Below are positions 1 to 12,116 of a DNA stretch of 64,000 nt, in pieces. The number at the start of each line of letters is the position of its first letter. Position 1 is the stretch's first letter. Origin of the DNA: Thamnidium elegans. Its lineage: Eukaryota; Mucoromycota; Mucoromycetes; Mucorales; Mucoraceae. The stretch is from positions 62,001 to 126,000 of the forward strand of contig JAIXMG010000017.1 in the NCBI GenBank assembly GCA_025201345.1. Direction: 5' to 3'. The position numbers and the translations under genes are program-made. Under the pieces are notes generated by a model that was not told where the DNA came from, searched no databases, and saw only the letters and a program-made list of their open reading frames with translations.

Positions 1-123
1 TTCGCGGCAATCTAATCGAGAAATTTTTCTTTCAGAGTTTAATTGATTGATTTCCGTTAATTCCATAAAAAAAACCTAAAAAAAAACTTTCTTTACTTTT
101 TTGTCTACATTTTTCTCTACTAT
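1..123. promoter_or_regulatory. Upstream region of the ABC transporter (window edge)
   Basis: AT-rich, with A- and T-runs and a pyrimidine-rich stretch just before the ATG at 124. No coding signal or distinct promoter element is visible; the region is cut by the window edge. Confidence 0.4.
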
Positions 124-3100
124 ATGGAAGATAAAGCCTATATTGAACAAATAGAGAGTACACCGATGAAACAGCCGAACCATACACATACTTCATCAGA
201 AAGTACCCTTTCTGGTGTTCATAAAAGTCAATATGGATACCAAGATACTTATGGCGAGTCAAACGCAAATCAAGTATCTGTAGAAGGTAACAGAGCTTAA
301 AACCCCTGTTTTATTTTTTTCAATTAATTTTATTAAACCGAATAACATAAATAAAGATGCCAAAATTGAGTATGAGGACCTTCGCCGAGAACTTAGTCGA
401 AGAAGTCAACGTACATCGCACTCAAAAGCGGAAGAAGGCCAAGCCGATAGCGAAGATTTCAACCTTGACGAATTTTTGCATGGTATTTCCAGAAAACAAG
501 ATGATGGCGGGCATAAGAAGAAGCATATCGGCGTCTCTTGGAGAAATCTGCACGTTGAGGTACTTTATACTTGCTTTGAGTCTAAAAAAAAATTAAGATC
601 TAAAATACCATCTTTTTTTATATAGGGTTTAGGTGCTGATGCCTATACAATTCCTACTGTCATTAGTAGTGTCGTATCGTTATTAAAATTTTGGAAGTTC
701 TTTCAGAAGAAAACTACTAGTACCAAGTACATTATCGATGATCTCACTGGATGTTGTAGAGACGGCGAGATGCTTTTGGTACTAGGTCGTCCTGGCGCTG
801 GTTGTACGTCATTTTTAAAAGTAATTTCCAACATGAGAGAATCGTACACCCATATTAGCGGTGATATCAGCTATGGCGGCATTGATCACAAGACTTTTTC
901 CGAAAGATACCAAGGTCAAGTTTGTTACAATGGAGAAGAAGATCTTCATTACCCTACTCTCACCACTCAACAAACCCTTCAATTCGCACTTCGTACCAAA
1001 ACTCCCGGTAAACGTACTGGCGAAGAAACTAAGCAAGATTTTGTTGACCGTATTTTGTATATGCTTGGAAACATGTTGGGTTTAACTAAACAAATGAATA
1101 CACTTGTCGGTAACGCAGCTATCCGTGGTCTCTCCGGTGGCGAACGTAAACGTCTTTCAATTGCTGAACAAATGACTACGAACAGCGCTGTCAATTGTTG
1201 GGATTGTTCTACCCGTGGTCTCGATGCAGCTTCTGCTCTTGATTATGTTCGATCTCTTAGAATTATGACTGACGTTTTTGAAATTACTACGATTGCTACG
1301 CTCTATCAAGCTTCCAACAGCATTTTCAATTTGTTTGACAAGCTTCTTCTTTTAGATGAAGGCCATTGTATTTATTTTGGCCCTGCTAGTGATGCTAAAG
1401 CCTATTTTGAGGACCTTGGTTTTCATTGTCCTGCCCGTAAATCTATTCCCGATTTCTTGACTGGCCTCTGTAACAATATCGAGCGTGAATATAAGCCTGG
1501 ATATGAAGACCGTGCCCCACAACATGCTTCTGAGTTCCAAAAGAGATATCTTGAGTCTGATGTCTACAAAATGATGTTGCAAGACCTTGAAGATTATGAG
1601 CGTACTATTGAGCAAGAGAATCAACCAACTAAGTTCGAAGATGCTATTCGTGAAGAGCATCAAAAGCGAGCTGGTAAAAGCGGCCCTTATATTGCCTCTT
1701 TCTTTCAACAAGTCAAAGCTTTAACGATTCGTGAACATCAACTTTTAATTAAGGACACAGAAGCTATTATTTCTCGTTATGGTACCATGTTTGTTCAAGG
1801 TTTAATTACCGCCTCATGCTTTTACTTACCCCCTATGAACGGTGCTGGTGCTTTCTCTCGCGCAGGTGCTATTTTCTTTAATGCTATGTTTAACGTCTTT
1901 ATCTCTCAATCTGAACTTGTTCGTTTCTTGATGGGTCGCCCTATTCTTGAGAAACACAAGCAATTTGCTCTTTATCGTCCCTCTGCCTATTATATTGCTC
2001 AAGTAGTAATGGATGTGCCTTATTGTTTAGCTCAAGTTATGCTTTATCAAATATGTTCTTACTTTATGATGGGTCTTAATTTGACAGCTGGTAAATTTTT
2101 TACCTCCTTTCTTATTCTTTTCCTTTTAACTATGTGTATGACTGGCTTTTTCAGATTCTTTGGTTCTATTACTACAAGTTTTTTTTTGGCCACACAAATC
2201 ACTGGTATCTTGTTGATTGCCACTACTAGTTACACCGGTTATACTATTCCTTTCAATAAAATGCGTCCTTGGTTATCTTGGGTGTATTATATTAATCCTA
2301 TTACGTATGGTTACAAGGCCTTGATTTCTAATGAGATGTCTGGCCAAGTCTATTCTTGTGAAGGTGTTGGAAATGCTGTTCCTTACGGCCCAGATTATCA
2401 AAATTGGGATCACAAAGTCTGTATTATGGAGGGTGGTATTCCTGGTGAGCCTTTTGTTCGTGGTGATGATTACCTTCGCACTGCATTTTCGTATAACCCT
2501 GACGATTTATGGGCTCCTAATGTTGTTGTCATTCTTGCTTTCTTTATTTTTTTCACTATTATTACTGCTATGTCCATGGAATGGCTCAAGATTTATAAGT
2601 CTACTACTCTTACTAAACTTTACCTTCCTGGTAAAGCTCCCAAGAAACGTACTACTGAAGAAGAAGATGAACGTCGTCGCAAACAAAACTCAATTTCTGG
2701 CAATATGGATAAGATTTCCTCTGGTACTACCTTCTCTTGGCAAAACGTTCATTATAGTGTCCCAGTTAAGGGCGGCCAACTTTCCCTTTTGAATGACATC
2801 AATGGTATTGTCAAACCTGGTCATTTAACTGCTTTGATGGGTTCTTCTGGTGCTGGTAAAACTACTCTCTTGGATGTCCTTGCTCGTAGAAAGACAGTTG
2901 GTATCGTTAAAGGTGACGTATTTTTAAATGGTGAAGCTCTCATGAACGATTTCGAACGTATTACTGGTTACTGTGAACAAATGGATGTTCATCAACCTGC
3001 CGTTACAGTTCGCGAAGCCCTTCGATTCTCTGCTCAATTACGTCAACCTTCCGAAGTTTTATTAGAAGAAAAGAACGCATATGTCGAACAAATTATTCAA

Positions 3101-4621
3101 CTTTTAGAAATGGAAGATATTGGTGATGCTCAAATTGGCGAAGTTGAAAGTGGTTACGGTATCTCTATTGAAGAACGTAAACGTTTAACTATCGGTATGG
3201 AATTAGTTGGAAAGCCTCAACTTTTGTTTTTGGATGAACCTACTTCTGGTCTTGATGCTCAAAGCTCTTATAACATTATTCGATTTATTCGTAAATTGGC
3301 TGATGCTGGTTGGCCTGTACTTTGTACTATTCATCAACCTTCTTCTATTTTGTTTGGATATTTTGATCATCTTTTATTGCTTGTTCGTGGTGGTAAAACT
3401 GCTTACTATGGTGAAATTGGTGAAGATTCACGTACAATGATTGATTACTTTGAGTCTAACGGTGGGCCCAAGTGTTCCCCTAATGCTAATCCTGCGGAGT
3501 ATATTCTTGAAGTCGTTGGTGCTGGTACTGCTGGTAAAGCCACCAGAGACTGGGCTGATATTTGGCGAGAATCTAAAGAAAGTAAGGTTCTTGATGCTGA
3601 ATTGGATGCAATTAGTCGTAATTCTATCGAAAATCCTACTCGTGTCGCTCACACTTATGCTACCTCTATGTCCACTCAATTCCGTCTCGTATTTACTCGT
3701 ATGTCAATTGCTTATTGGCGTTCACCCGAGTATAATATTGGTCGTTTCCTCAATCTTATGTTTACCTCATTGTTTACTGGTTTCACTTTCTGGAAATTAG
3801 GGTATTCTTCCTCTGATATGTTGTATAAGATATTTGCTCTCTTCGGTACTTTTATTATGTGCTTCACTATGATTATTTTAGCTCAACCTAAATTTATGAC
3901 TGAGCGAGTTTATTTCAGACGAGAGTATGCCTCTAGATATTACAGTTGGTTCCCATGGTCTGTCGCTGCTATTCTAGTTGAACTCCCTTATATTATTTTC
4001 TTTGCTTCTACCTTTATGTTTGGCTTCTATTGGACTGTCGGTATGCAAAATACTGCATCTGCTTGTGGTTATTTCTATATTACATTTATTGCCATTGTAT
4101 GTTGGGCTGTCTCTTTAGGTTTTGTTATTGCTTCAGTTGCCGAATCGCCCACGATGGCAGCCTTGATCAATCCTATGGTTTTGTCTATTTTAATACTTTT
4201 CTGTGGTTTGATGCAACCTTTCAAAGCTATGCCTACTTTCTGGAGCTCCTGGATGTATTGGATTGATCCTTTCCATTACTATGTCGAAGGTCTTACTGTT
4301 AACGAAATGGAGAATACTGAAATTGTATGCACACAACAAGATCTGTTTCGATTCACTCCTCCTCCAGGCCAAACCTGTAGTGAATATACTCAGTCCTTCT
4401 TTGCTTTAAATGCTACTGGTTACATTGATAATCCTGATGCTGTTGCACCTGAACAATGTGGTTATTGTACTTACAAGTCCGGACCCGAATTCTATGAAAC
4501 TCAAATGAGTTGGAGCGCATCCAACAAGTGGCGTAATTTCGGTATTCTTGTTGCCTTTTACATCTTTAATATTTTGTTGTTTATTGTTCTTGTATACTGG
4601 AAGAGAAAGGGAAGACGATAG
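124..4621 (+). CDS. PDR-type (ABCG) multidrug ABC transporter
   Basis: Full-size pleiotropic drug resistance ABC transporter, expected in the plasma membrane and exporting hydrophobic compounds by ATP hydrolysis. Three exons fit in phase: 124-286, 357-559 and 626-4621, giving 1453 residues, the usual PDR length. Order is NBD1, six-helix TMD1, NBD2, TMD2. NBD1 shows the degenerate fungal Walker A GRPGAGCTS (about residue 176), signature LSGGERKRLS and a degenerate Walker B region. NBD2 has an intact Walker A GSSGAGKTT (about 860) and Walker B LLFLDEPTSGLD (about 990), with a degenerate signature ISIEERKRLT. This complementary asymmetry is typical of Cdr1/Pdr5 proteins. The N-terminal motif NLHVEGLGADA crosses the second intron and supports that junction. 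The substrate cannot be read from sequence. Confidence 0.95.
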
Positions 4622-4889
4622 ATCCCGTTATTTTATTTTTTATTTTTAAAAAAAAAATTAATTACTCGTAATACCCTTTTTAATTAATAATACATCAAAT
4701 TAGACTACTAAAGTAGCATACTCTGTAATAAATAGACTCTTTCACTATTATAAGTATCCTTAACTTTATTTTGAAACAAAATTGAACTTATCACAAATAC
4801 ACCCAATAAAAACATGGCGGTTACTTAAAAAAAAAAAGGTTTTATCGGAAAGGTATATTTTCTATTTTTCAATATAGACTATATATTTT

Positions 4890-5426
4890 TTAAATTTTAC
4901 TTTCAGTTGCCTTCTTTAAACGGTCCTTTGCGATCAACATCATATCTGTGATACCAGTATAAAGTTCCTTTTCGCGATCATTAGCTGACATACGTTCCTT
5001 GATGATAGGAATAATTTGATGACGTGGACGACCAGCGACAAAGACGACAAACTTGAACCCGTACTGGTCCTCATATTCTTGATTTAATTTTGCTAATTCA
5101 GCGTTAACCCTTTCATCTTCGGTAGAAACACTACCCTTGGTGGATGTATACCCTTGTTCCTTTAACGAGTTGGCTGATAATCCAACCTTGGATGCACCAA
5201 TACGAGGATGAGCATTCATAACTTCTAGCTTTTCTTCCTTACTTAAATCGTCTCCAAGACAAACCTTTTCGGCATAATCGATCAATTGCAAGTAAGAGGT
5301 ATAAGGACGGGCATCTAAAAGATGTTTAGCTAAAGGAGGTGCAGTTTCGAAAAGTGTATTAACAGCCTCGATAAACTTCTCGGGTGACTCCTTGTTTAAT
5401 TGTTCAATTGATGGAATAGAAGACAT
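4890..5426 (-). CDS. OHCU decarboxylase (ureide pathway)
   Basis: 2-oxo-4-hydroxy-4-carboxy-5-ureidoimidazoline decarboxylase, third step of urate oxidation, producing (S)-allantoin. Single exon of 178 residues, close to the family's usual size. The start chosen is the ATG at 5426 (MSSIPSIEQLN), because the longer upstream reading is a low-complexity leader. The catalytic-loop motif HPRIG is present at about residue 76, and the helical C-terminal half (EYEDQYGFKFVVFVAGRPRH) matches the family. The last residues are SKI, a weak variant of the PTS1 peroxisomal signal, consistent with the peroxisomal site of urate oxidation in many eukaryotes. It is divergent from citrate synthase. No other purine-catabolism gene is visible nearby. 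Confidence 0.92.
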   Translation of the reverse strand: MSSIPSIEQLNKESPEKFIEAVNTLFETAPPLAKHLLDARPYTSYLQLIDYAEKVCLGDDLSKEEKLEVMNAHPRIGASKVGLSANSLKEQGYTSTKGSVSTEDERVNAELAKLNQEYEDQYGFKFVVFVAGRPRHQIIPIIKERMSANDREKELYTGITDMMLIAKDRLKKATESKI

Positions 5427-5647
5427 GGCTTTTTTTTTGTATAAATAAGGAAAGAAAAACAAAAAGGGGGAAAGATAACAATTTTATAATTAAAAATAAA
5501 TAAAAAATATAGAGTTTTTGTGACCATTAAAATACTTGGTATCTCTTGATAAAATCATGCTACACTATTCAAAGTGACTCAAAGTGTATATCTGTGGTAT
5601 AATTATAAAGTCATCTTCATCTAAAGCCTTGTTTTTTTTAATAATAA

Positions 5648-5687
<40 letters not shown>

Positions 5688-5889
5688 GCTCAAAAAAAGG
5701 GCTTTTATCCAAAAGAAGGAAATTTTCTTTTTTCCTGCAAAACCCCCATACAAAAAAAAAACGGTATGAAACAAAAGACCTTCTACCCAACACATATCAT
5801 TTGAAATCCCGGACCTTTTCTATTTAAATAAAGGTTTGAGGCATATCTCTTCTTTTTTTTTTTTAAGAAATTTTTTTTCCCTAAAAAAT
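5427..5889. promoter_or_regulatory. Divergent intergenic region (OHCU decarboxylase / citrate synthase)
   Basis: 463 bp between two divergent start codons, so it must hold both promoters. It contains a poly-A run of about 26 around 5656-5682, shorter A-runs, a TATTTAAATA box-like sequence near 5820 and a pyrimidine-rich tract (about 5850-5882) leading into the citrate synthase ATG. No coding signal was seen on either strand. Confidence 0.5.
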
Positions 5890-7506
5890 ATGTCGCTAAT
5901 CCGTTCATTGACCAAGGTAAGTTAAACAAACAAACAAAAAAAGGTTTTATTTGAAAACTCACGTACGTGGTATCACGCTAGTTGACTGCCTTCCAAGGTG
6001 CTCGCATGACTCCAGCTGTGGCTATTGGTGCTACTCGCACATATGCTACAAAAGCCAAGGTAATATATATATATATATATATACAAGCGGCCTTTTTATA
6101 TACATATGCAGTTATCTTACTTTCTAATTTTCTATACATAGAGCTTGAAGGAACGTTTATCTGAAATTATTCCTGAAAAGCAAGCCGAAGTAAAGGCTTT
6201 CAAGAAAGAGTATGGCTCAAAAGTTCTCGGAGAAGTTACAGTAGATCAAGCATATGGTGGTATGCGTGGTATCAAGGGTCTGATCTGGGAAGGATCCGTC
6301 TTGGATTCAGAAGAAGGTATTCGTTTCCGTGGCATGACAATCCCTGAATGTCAAAAGGCTTTGCCTGCTGCTCACCCTGGTGGGGAACCCCTTCCTGAAT
6401 CTTTGTTCTGGCTATTGGTTACCGGAGAAGTACCTACACATGAACAAGTGAAGCTCCTCTCTGAAGAATGGGCTGCTCGCGCTACTATTCCTGAATTTGT
6501 TGAGGAGCTTATCGATAGATGTCCCAAGACACTTCATCCCATGTCTCAATTCTCCTTGGCTGTGAATGCTTTACAACACGACTCTTTGTTTTCTAAGGCT
6601 TACTCTGATGGTATTCACAAGTCTCAATACTGGGATCCTACTTTCGAGGATACCATGAACTTAATTGCCAAGTTACCTAATGTTGCTGCTCGTATCTATC
6701 GTAACATTTACAAGGACGGTAAACTTCCTTCTATTGACGCTGATAAGGACTACTCTTACAACTTTTCTAAACTTTTGGGTTATGAAGACAACAAGGAGTT
6801 TGTAGAATTGATGCGCTTGTACTTGACTATTCATTCTGATCATGAAGGTGGTAACGTTTCTGCTCATACGTAAGTCGAAATATACTGTTTAAACAATATG
6901 TATATATTCTGATATATTTTCTTATTATATAGAACTCATTTGGTCGGTTCTGCATTATCTGATCCTTATCTCTCTTTCGCAGCTGGTTTGAACGGTTTAG
7001 CTGGCCCACTTCATGGTTTAGCCAACCAAGAAGTACTTCGTTGGACTTTAAAGATGAAGGATACTATTGGTAGTGACGCAGACGAAGAAAAGATCAAGAA
7101 GTATCTCTGGGATACTTTGAACGGTGGTCAAGTAGTACCTGGTTTCGGCCATGCAGTTTTGCGTAAGACTGATCCTCGTTACACTGCTCAACGTGAATTT
7201 GCTTTGAAGCATTTACCTGATGACCCCTTGTTTGGTCTGGTATCCAAGCTGTATCACATTATTCCTGGAGTATTGACAGAACACGGAAAGACCAAGAATC
7301 CTTGGCCTAATGTTGATGCTCACTCTGGTGTACTTTTGCAATACTACGGTTTGACTGAACAAGATTACTACACTGTTTTGTTTGGTGTCTCTCGTGCACT
7401 TGGTGTTACTTCACAATTAATCTGGGACCGTGCACTTGGATTACCTCTTGAACGTCCCAAGTCTTACTCCACTGAACATCTCAAGAAAATGTTTGGTGCC
7501 GAGTAA
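5890..7506 (+). CDS. Citrate synthase, mitochondrial
   Basis: Condenses acetyl-CoA and oxaloacetate to citrate, entering the TCA cycle in the mitochondrial matrix. Four exons join in phase: 5890-5916, 5982-6059, 6142-6869 and 6933-7506, giving 468 residues, the normal length of eukaryotic mitochondrial citrate synthases. The first about 35 residues are rich in Arg, Ala, Ser and Thr with few acidic residues, as expected for a matrix presequence. Catalytic regions are intact: [11 protein letters not shown] (His of the first active-site loop), [16 protein letters not shown] (second His) and NVDAHSG (Asp). The motif [16 protein letters not shown] spans intron 3 and confirms it. The first intron lies only 9 codons into the presequence. 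Confidence 0.97.
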
Positions 7507-7714
7507 ACAAACAAAAAAAAACAGAAAAATGTATATATAAAATAAATAAATAAAAAAAAAAGACATCGTGCTATGTTTACTTTCTTAGTATTTATTTATC
7601 CTTTCAGTGAGTTACCCAATGGTTAATCGCAGGTCACTTGACACCCTTATTTTATCTAAAATAAAAAAGTGTTTCTTTTTTTTTTTCTTTTTTTCAATAA
7701 CAAAAATATACACA

Positions 7715-8742
7715 ATGAGTCCTGAAGAAAACTTTCACGTTGTCATTAGAATCGCAAGCAAAAGACCAAAAGGATTTGTTGAGCCGCCTTCGGTAAAGTT
7801 AATAACTAACCAAAGGCGAAAATATATATTCATCTAATCCCTATTAGATTGTCTGGACGAATGAAATGGAACATAAACTGTGGCAATATATTAGTCAAAA
7901 GAATACAGATTGTAAGACAGTGTGCATTTTTTTTTTAATTGTTATACTCAAAAATATTATAGGGAATGTTATTGCTGAACAACTAGGTGTGCCTACTTCT
8001 TATATCGTTCGCCATGCAGCCTTTATTTATGAAACTCAGCTTCGTGGTATCCAACAACAACTGAGGATTAATGTAAATAATACGAGTATGAGTCGTAATA
8101 GTGCCAAAAGTCCTACGCCATCACTTAAAAGACCAAGTAAGAAATAAATGAAAATGCATATAAACATAATAATAATAATAATAATAATATATAGCTTCTG
8201 TCAGATACTCGGATACATTTCATCAACAAGAAGTTATACAAGAAAGTAAAAACAACGAATCGGTTGTTGAAGCACTTGGCCGATCGTCCTCACAAAGTTT
8301 ACACAAGAGTTCTTCGAGTCGTTTAAATATAGAAAATAGTAAAGAAGAAGAAGAAGAAGAAGAAAACGACGAAGAGAATGAAGGAGAAGAAGAGGATGAA
8401 GAAGAGGATGATGATGAAGAAGAATTTAGTAGTCATTTTGAACGTATGAGAGGTCAAGTAGAAGAACCAGCATTTTTACCTAAACAGTTAGAAGGTAGTT
8501 TAGCAGCGAGTCGTATACAAATTTCAAAGTCTATACAAAACTTAAGAAAAACCAAAAGCGAAAGTGAACCAGCCTCACCAAAAAAGGCTCTATCGCCACA
8601 ATCTACTGCGCCTGGATCAAACAATGAAAGTGCGATTAATTCAAGCACATCTTCGTTTAGTGATATATCCGAATCATCTGTAACACAATCTGCTATGGAA
8701 GATGCCTTCTTGTCAAATTTTAATCACGGATCTAAACTGTAA
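7715..8742 (+). CDS. ATG29: Autophagy-related protein ATG29
   Basis: Scaffold component of the Atg17-Atg31-Atg29 complex that organises the phagophore assembly site. Four exons in phase (7715-7792, 7848-7911, 7963-8136, 8195-8742) give 287 residues. The N-terminal domain matches the ATG29 pattern: VVIRIASKRPKGFVEPP, then a WTNEMEHKLWQYI segment across intron 1 and a conserved Trp split by intron 2, then AEQLGVPTSYIVRHAAFIYE. The middle is low-complexity with a Glu/Asp-rich stretch encoded by a GAA repeat (about 8340-8425). The C-terminus, SSFSDISESSVTQSAMEDAF, resembles the conserved Ser-rich C-terminal helix of yeast Atg29. The call rests on motif resemblance rather than a search. Confidence 0.88.
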
Positions 8743-8960
8743 ATATATAATAGATTTTATGCATCTTATTTTTCTAACTCCCCCCCTTCCTTTTATGTTG
8801 TGCATAAATAATAGGTCATTTTTAGGCTTGTCTCGTAGATACAAGGAATAGCATTTTTTTTTTTTATAAAATGAACAGTTTTTATTTTTATATGTTAACT
8901 ATTTTCTTGTGTTTTTTTTTTTGTACAAAAGGTGTGTGAGATCTAAGGAAATATTAAAAT

Positions 8961-10431
8961 TTACTTCTTTTCCTTCTTCTCCTTCTTGGGGACAGCATAA
9001 GAAGTGGCAAGGAGCTTGAGGATTTCCTCATCCTTGACAGCCTTATCAGACTTGACGTTAGCAGCATCGTAACGAGGGTTGGTGAGCAAAGTGTTACCGT
9101 TCTTGGTGACCATAACGGTAGACAAGTATTGAGCAACAACAGCTTCATCACGTTCGTACATGACATCGTAAGGCAAAACAGTTTGATGCTTAGCAGCCTC
9201 AACAATACCCATACGAGCCTTACGCTCATCCTCAAGATCACGAAGAGTGAAAGGGAAAGCACCAGCCTTGGTTTGAATTTCGCTTAAAACAGCACGAGAA
9301 GCGGCCATCTTGAGTTGATAACGGATACCAGTCTTCTTGTAGATGGTGGTACGGGTCTTCAAGGGACGGACCTTACCTTCACCAGTGGAGATAAGAATAT
9401 CGACAGCATAAACTTCGTTTTCAGCGAATTCAATACGCTTGAAATCACGGAGATGGTTATCGGAGGGGTTCAAAATAATTTGCTTCTCACCATCGGTCTT
9501 ATCCTTGAGTTGGTTGTGAGACAACATACCTTCAACGGCCTTGACACCGTAGGCTTCAGTGATCTTATCAACAGTCTTGGTGATTTCCATGTTCTAATTA
9601 TTTATATATATATATATTACTATTTTTTTTTCCTTTCCTTAACAATTTTTAGTATATATATATTTTTTTACCTTGTTACCAGGACGGATCAAACGGAGAG
9701 CAGCTTCCATAGCAGTCTCAGCGGCCTTGATAACATCAGCCTTGGAACCAGTAACGGGTTCCTTAGCACCGACAACAACGGTGGTGGCAACGGTGGCACA
9801 ATAACCATCGATTTGAGCACCCAATTGACTAAAATATATATTAGGCCCCATTCTTATTATTTGCCCTGATTTTTTTTAAGGTACTTACATCTTGGCAACA
9901 TCACCTTCCTTCAAGGCAAGAGAAGACTCAGCGTCAGAGGGAAGAGGAGAGAAATGAGCAACACAGTTGTTGACGGAAATAGTGGTGGGGAAACCAATAC
10001 CTATTGAGTTGTTTTTTTTTCAGTAAAAAAATTTTATGGACTCAGCCACTTTGAATGGGCTAACAATAATTTTTTTTAATATATTACCCTTGTTGGTGAC
10101 CTTGTTCTTTCCCTTCTTGTTATAGATAGCACTAGTAGCTTCAACAAGAGCCTTGTCACCAGCAGTACAGATATCAATAACCTTAGCACCAGGAACACAA
10201 AGCTTGATAACTTGGTCGATGACAGCTATATAATTAAATTATGGTTGTTTAGTCAAAAAAAATCGCGTAAAAAGTGTTTTATATCCTTTTTTTTTTTTTC
10301 TTTTTTTTACCGTCAGCGATCTTTCCGGCATCCTTATACTTGGTTTGAACGTTGCTGTCAGAGACATCGAGAACGACGGGCTCAGCGACCTTCTTGGTCT
10401 CAGTAGGCTTGGTAGTCTTAGTATCGGCCAT
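8961..10431 (-). CDS. Proliferation-associated 2G4 / EBP1-like, aminopeptidase-fold protein
   Basis: Member of the PA2G4/EBP1 (fungal Cdb4) family: methionine-aminopeptidase fold without peptidase activity, associated with ribosomes and nucleoli. Five exons in phase (10431-10311, 10225-10088, 10000-9889, 9828-9672, 9593-8961) give 386 residues. Family motifs are [65 protein letters not shown] and [16 protein letters not shown]. The first metal-ligand region reads [10 protein letters not shown], so an Asp expected in active methionine aminopeptidases is replaced, consistent with a non-catalytic role. The C-terminus is Lys-rich (KKEKKEKK), as in human EBP1. GC-rich, repetitive codon choice compared with neighbours suggests high expression. 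Confidence 0.93.
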
Positions 10432-10792
10432 TTTTAATTTTTTGTATAAAAAGAGAAAAGGCCAGAAAAAAATTTGTTTCCTTTTATTCTCCCCTCCCCA
10501 AAGAACTGAGTTTTGCGTGAAAAAGGTCACACTCTTTTTTCCGCGAATCAAATCATTGCTATTTGAAAATACTTCACCATCATAAAGCAATAGAAGTGTA
10601 AAGCTATTCAAGAAGTAGAAAATAAATACGATTATGTCAAAAACTAACTGCCTGTGTAAAAAAGAAAGAAAGTTTAATTTCATGATGCGGTATTTGCCAA
10701 GAAAAAAAAAAAAAAAAAAAAGAGCAGAGGGTCTAATAAGCGTTACAGGAAACTTTATATAATGAAAATTGGATATAAAGGTAATGGACTAG

Positions 10793-11063
10793 TTAGTAAG
10801 GATAAAGCCCTCCTACCGGTCGAAAGCGCAAAAAAAGAAAGAGGGAGAGAAAAAAGTTAGCCAAGTGGTTCATAGCTTCGGTAGAAGGCCACGAATGACC
10901 GCCAAAGATACGTCGAATACACATATCTTGAAGAGTTTCAAGTTTATTAACATGGACAGCGGCCAGAGGACTAATAGTCAAGTTGAATATGTTGGGAGGA
11001 ATACCTTCGTTTTGAGGAGTTAAGAAAAGTACATTTCAGAATTGAAATAAACATTACTTATTT
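10793..11063 (-). pseudogene. Remnant of a non-LTR retrotransposon reverse transcriptase (C-terminal part)
   Basis: On the minus strand an open segment reads LETLQDMCIRRIFGGH followed by STEAMNHL. This is the pattern found just after the reverse-transcriptase domain in fungal LINE-like elements (an EK.Q...LR.IFGG....S...M.HL type motif). The frame upstream continues through NEGIPPNIFNLTISPLAAVH and is lost outside this interval, so no full polymerase is present. No poly-A tail or target-site duplication was identified. The flank at 11009-11063 recurs at 11662-11714, so the element or its tail exists more than once locally. Confidence 0.55.
11009..11063 (-). repeat. Copy 1 of a roughly 55-bp dispersed repeat
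   Basis: The segment TTTTGAGGAGTTAAGAAAAG and what follows (ACATTTCAGAATTGAAATAA) reappears with few changes about 650 bp downstream at 11662-11714. The likeness runs into the reverse-transcriptase relic, so it is probably part of the same degenerate element family. Confidence 0.6.
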
Positions 11064-11399
11064 TTGGGGATTTATTGACGGTTCCAATTTAGAAACAAAT
11101 ACTAAATGTGTATATATTCTTTCGTACTCTCCATATTGGAATCAATTGAGCAATTCTAGGCTATAGCTAAAGCGTAGTTAGCCAATTTACGGAGTCTGAA
11201 ACGCACATACAAAGAATAGCTGAAGCATTTAGTCATGTCCCTTTAAAAAGTGATATAAAAGTAAAAATACTTCAGTAGTTAGTATTAATTATAAAGTGAG
11301 TAATTGTATGACACCATAGTAAACCATAGTAATTCTTAAAATCCGGACGTTTAATATCGCCTTTGTGACCGTAAAGATATTTTGTTTATTTGAAGGGTA

Positions 11400-11730
11400 T
11401 CCATCGACCTTCTCTTTTTTTCCCTTAACATTCAACTTTAGTTGGATTTCTGGATCTGGGGGAGAGTCTCTTTAGTCGTAGTCTTTAAACCGTCCTAGTT
11501 TGGTGAATCTTACGAGCAAGTGCTTCCCCATGCATGAAACAAGGCATGGTTCGGTATGTTGGGGGAAATGCCGGTGAGAGCAGCCAAAGGACTCTTGTTT
11601 TTTGGGACTAGTAGTACTTTCACCTTCTCGTTGGTTAGTCCTGTCAGTATCAAAATGTCTTCATTTTGAGAAGCTAAGAAAAGTATATTTCAGAATTAAA
11701 TAAACGTTATTAGTTTTTTCTATCTTTTTT
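11400..11730 (-). pseudogene. Second, more decayed copy of the retroelement region
   Basis: The minus strand shows short open pieces such as SPLAALTGISPN that parallel the SPLAAVH segment of the relic at 10793-11063, and it carries the second copy of the 55-bp flanking repeat. Several stops and shifts interrupt it. No complete domain is visible, so the assignment depends on similarity to the neighbouring copy. Confidence 0.35.
11662..11714 (-). repeat. Copy 2 of the roughly 55-bp dispersed repeat
   Basis: CATTTTGAGAAGCTAAGAAA continuing into GTATATTTCAGAATTAAATA matches copy 1 at 11009-11063, with about six substitutions or small indels visible by eye. Confidence 0.6.
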
Positions 11731-12063
11731 TTTCGTTTTGTTTTTTTGTCTTAAATCGCGTTATTTTATTTATATCTCTCTATTACCTTGAAAAAAAAAC
11801 ACTTTCAAGTATTACTCTTCCGTCAGATGTAAGAGAATTAGGGACGGATGTGCCTTAAGGTTATCCCTTTATTAATCAAGGTTGTTTATATTCTGAAACA
11901 CGTTATCCTTTATCTACACAGTTAGACGAACTTATGGCTAGTTAGAAGTGGTTATTACCTTCTTACTTTAAGTGTGAGAAGAAATGTGCAGTTTTACATT
12001 CGTTATCTTAGAATACCTATATTTAGACAATTATACCAAACACTTGAATCATAAAAGCAGGTA

Positions 12064-12116
12064 TTTTTTATATCGCCTTTTATATCGTTTTTTATATCGT
12101 TTTTTATATCGTTTTT
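12064..12116. repeat. Short minisatellite, TTTTATATCG-type unit
   Basis: Four consecutive copies of a roughly 13-15 nt unit with core TTTTATATCG, the spacing varying through T-run length. A similar TATCGCCTTTG sequence occurs once upstream near 11355. No function is evident. Confidence 0.7.

Noticed and set aside
357..596. 79-codon plus-strand ORF
   Set aside because: It is the second exon of the ABC transporter read in a different frame; the spliced frame gives the conserved NLHVEGLGADA motif.
10279..10683. 134-codon minus-strand ORF upstream of EBP1
   Set aside because: Only its last part (from the ATG at 10431) is EBP1 exon 1; the rest is promoter sequence that is open by chance.
12064..12116. 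CRISPR-like array
   Set aside because: The units are adjacent, about 14 nt and without unique spacers, and the genome is eukaryotic. It is a minisatellite.
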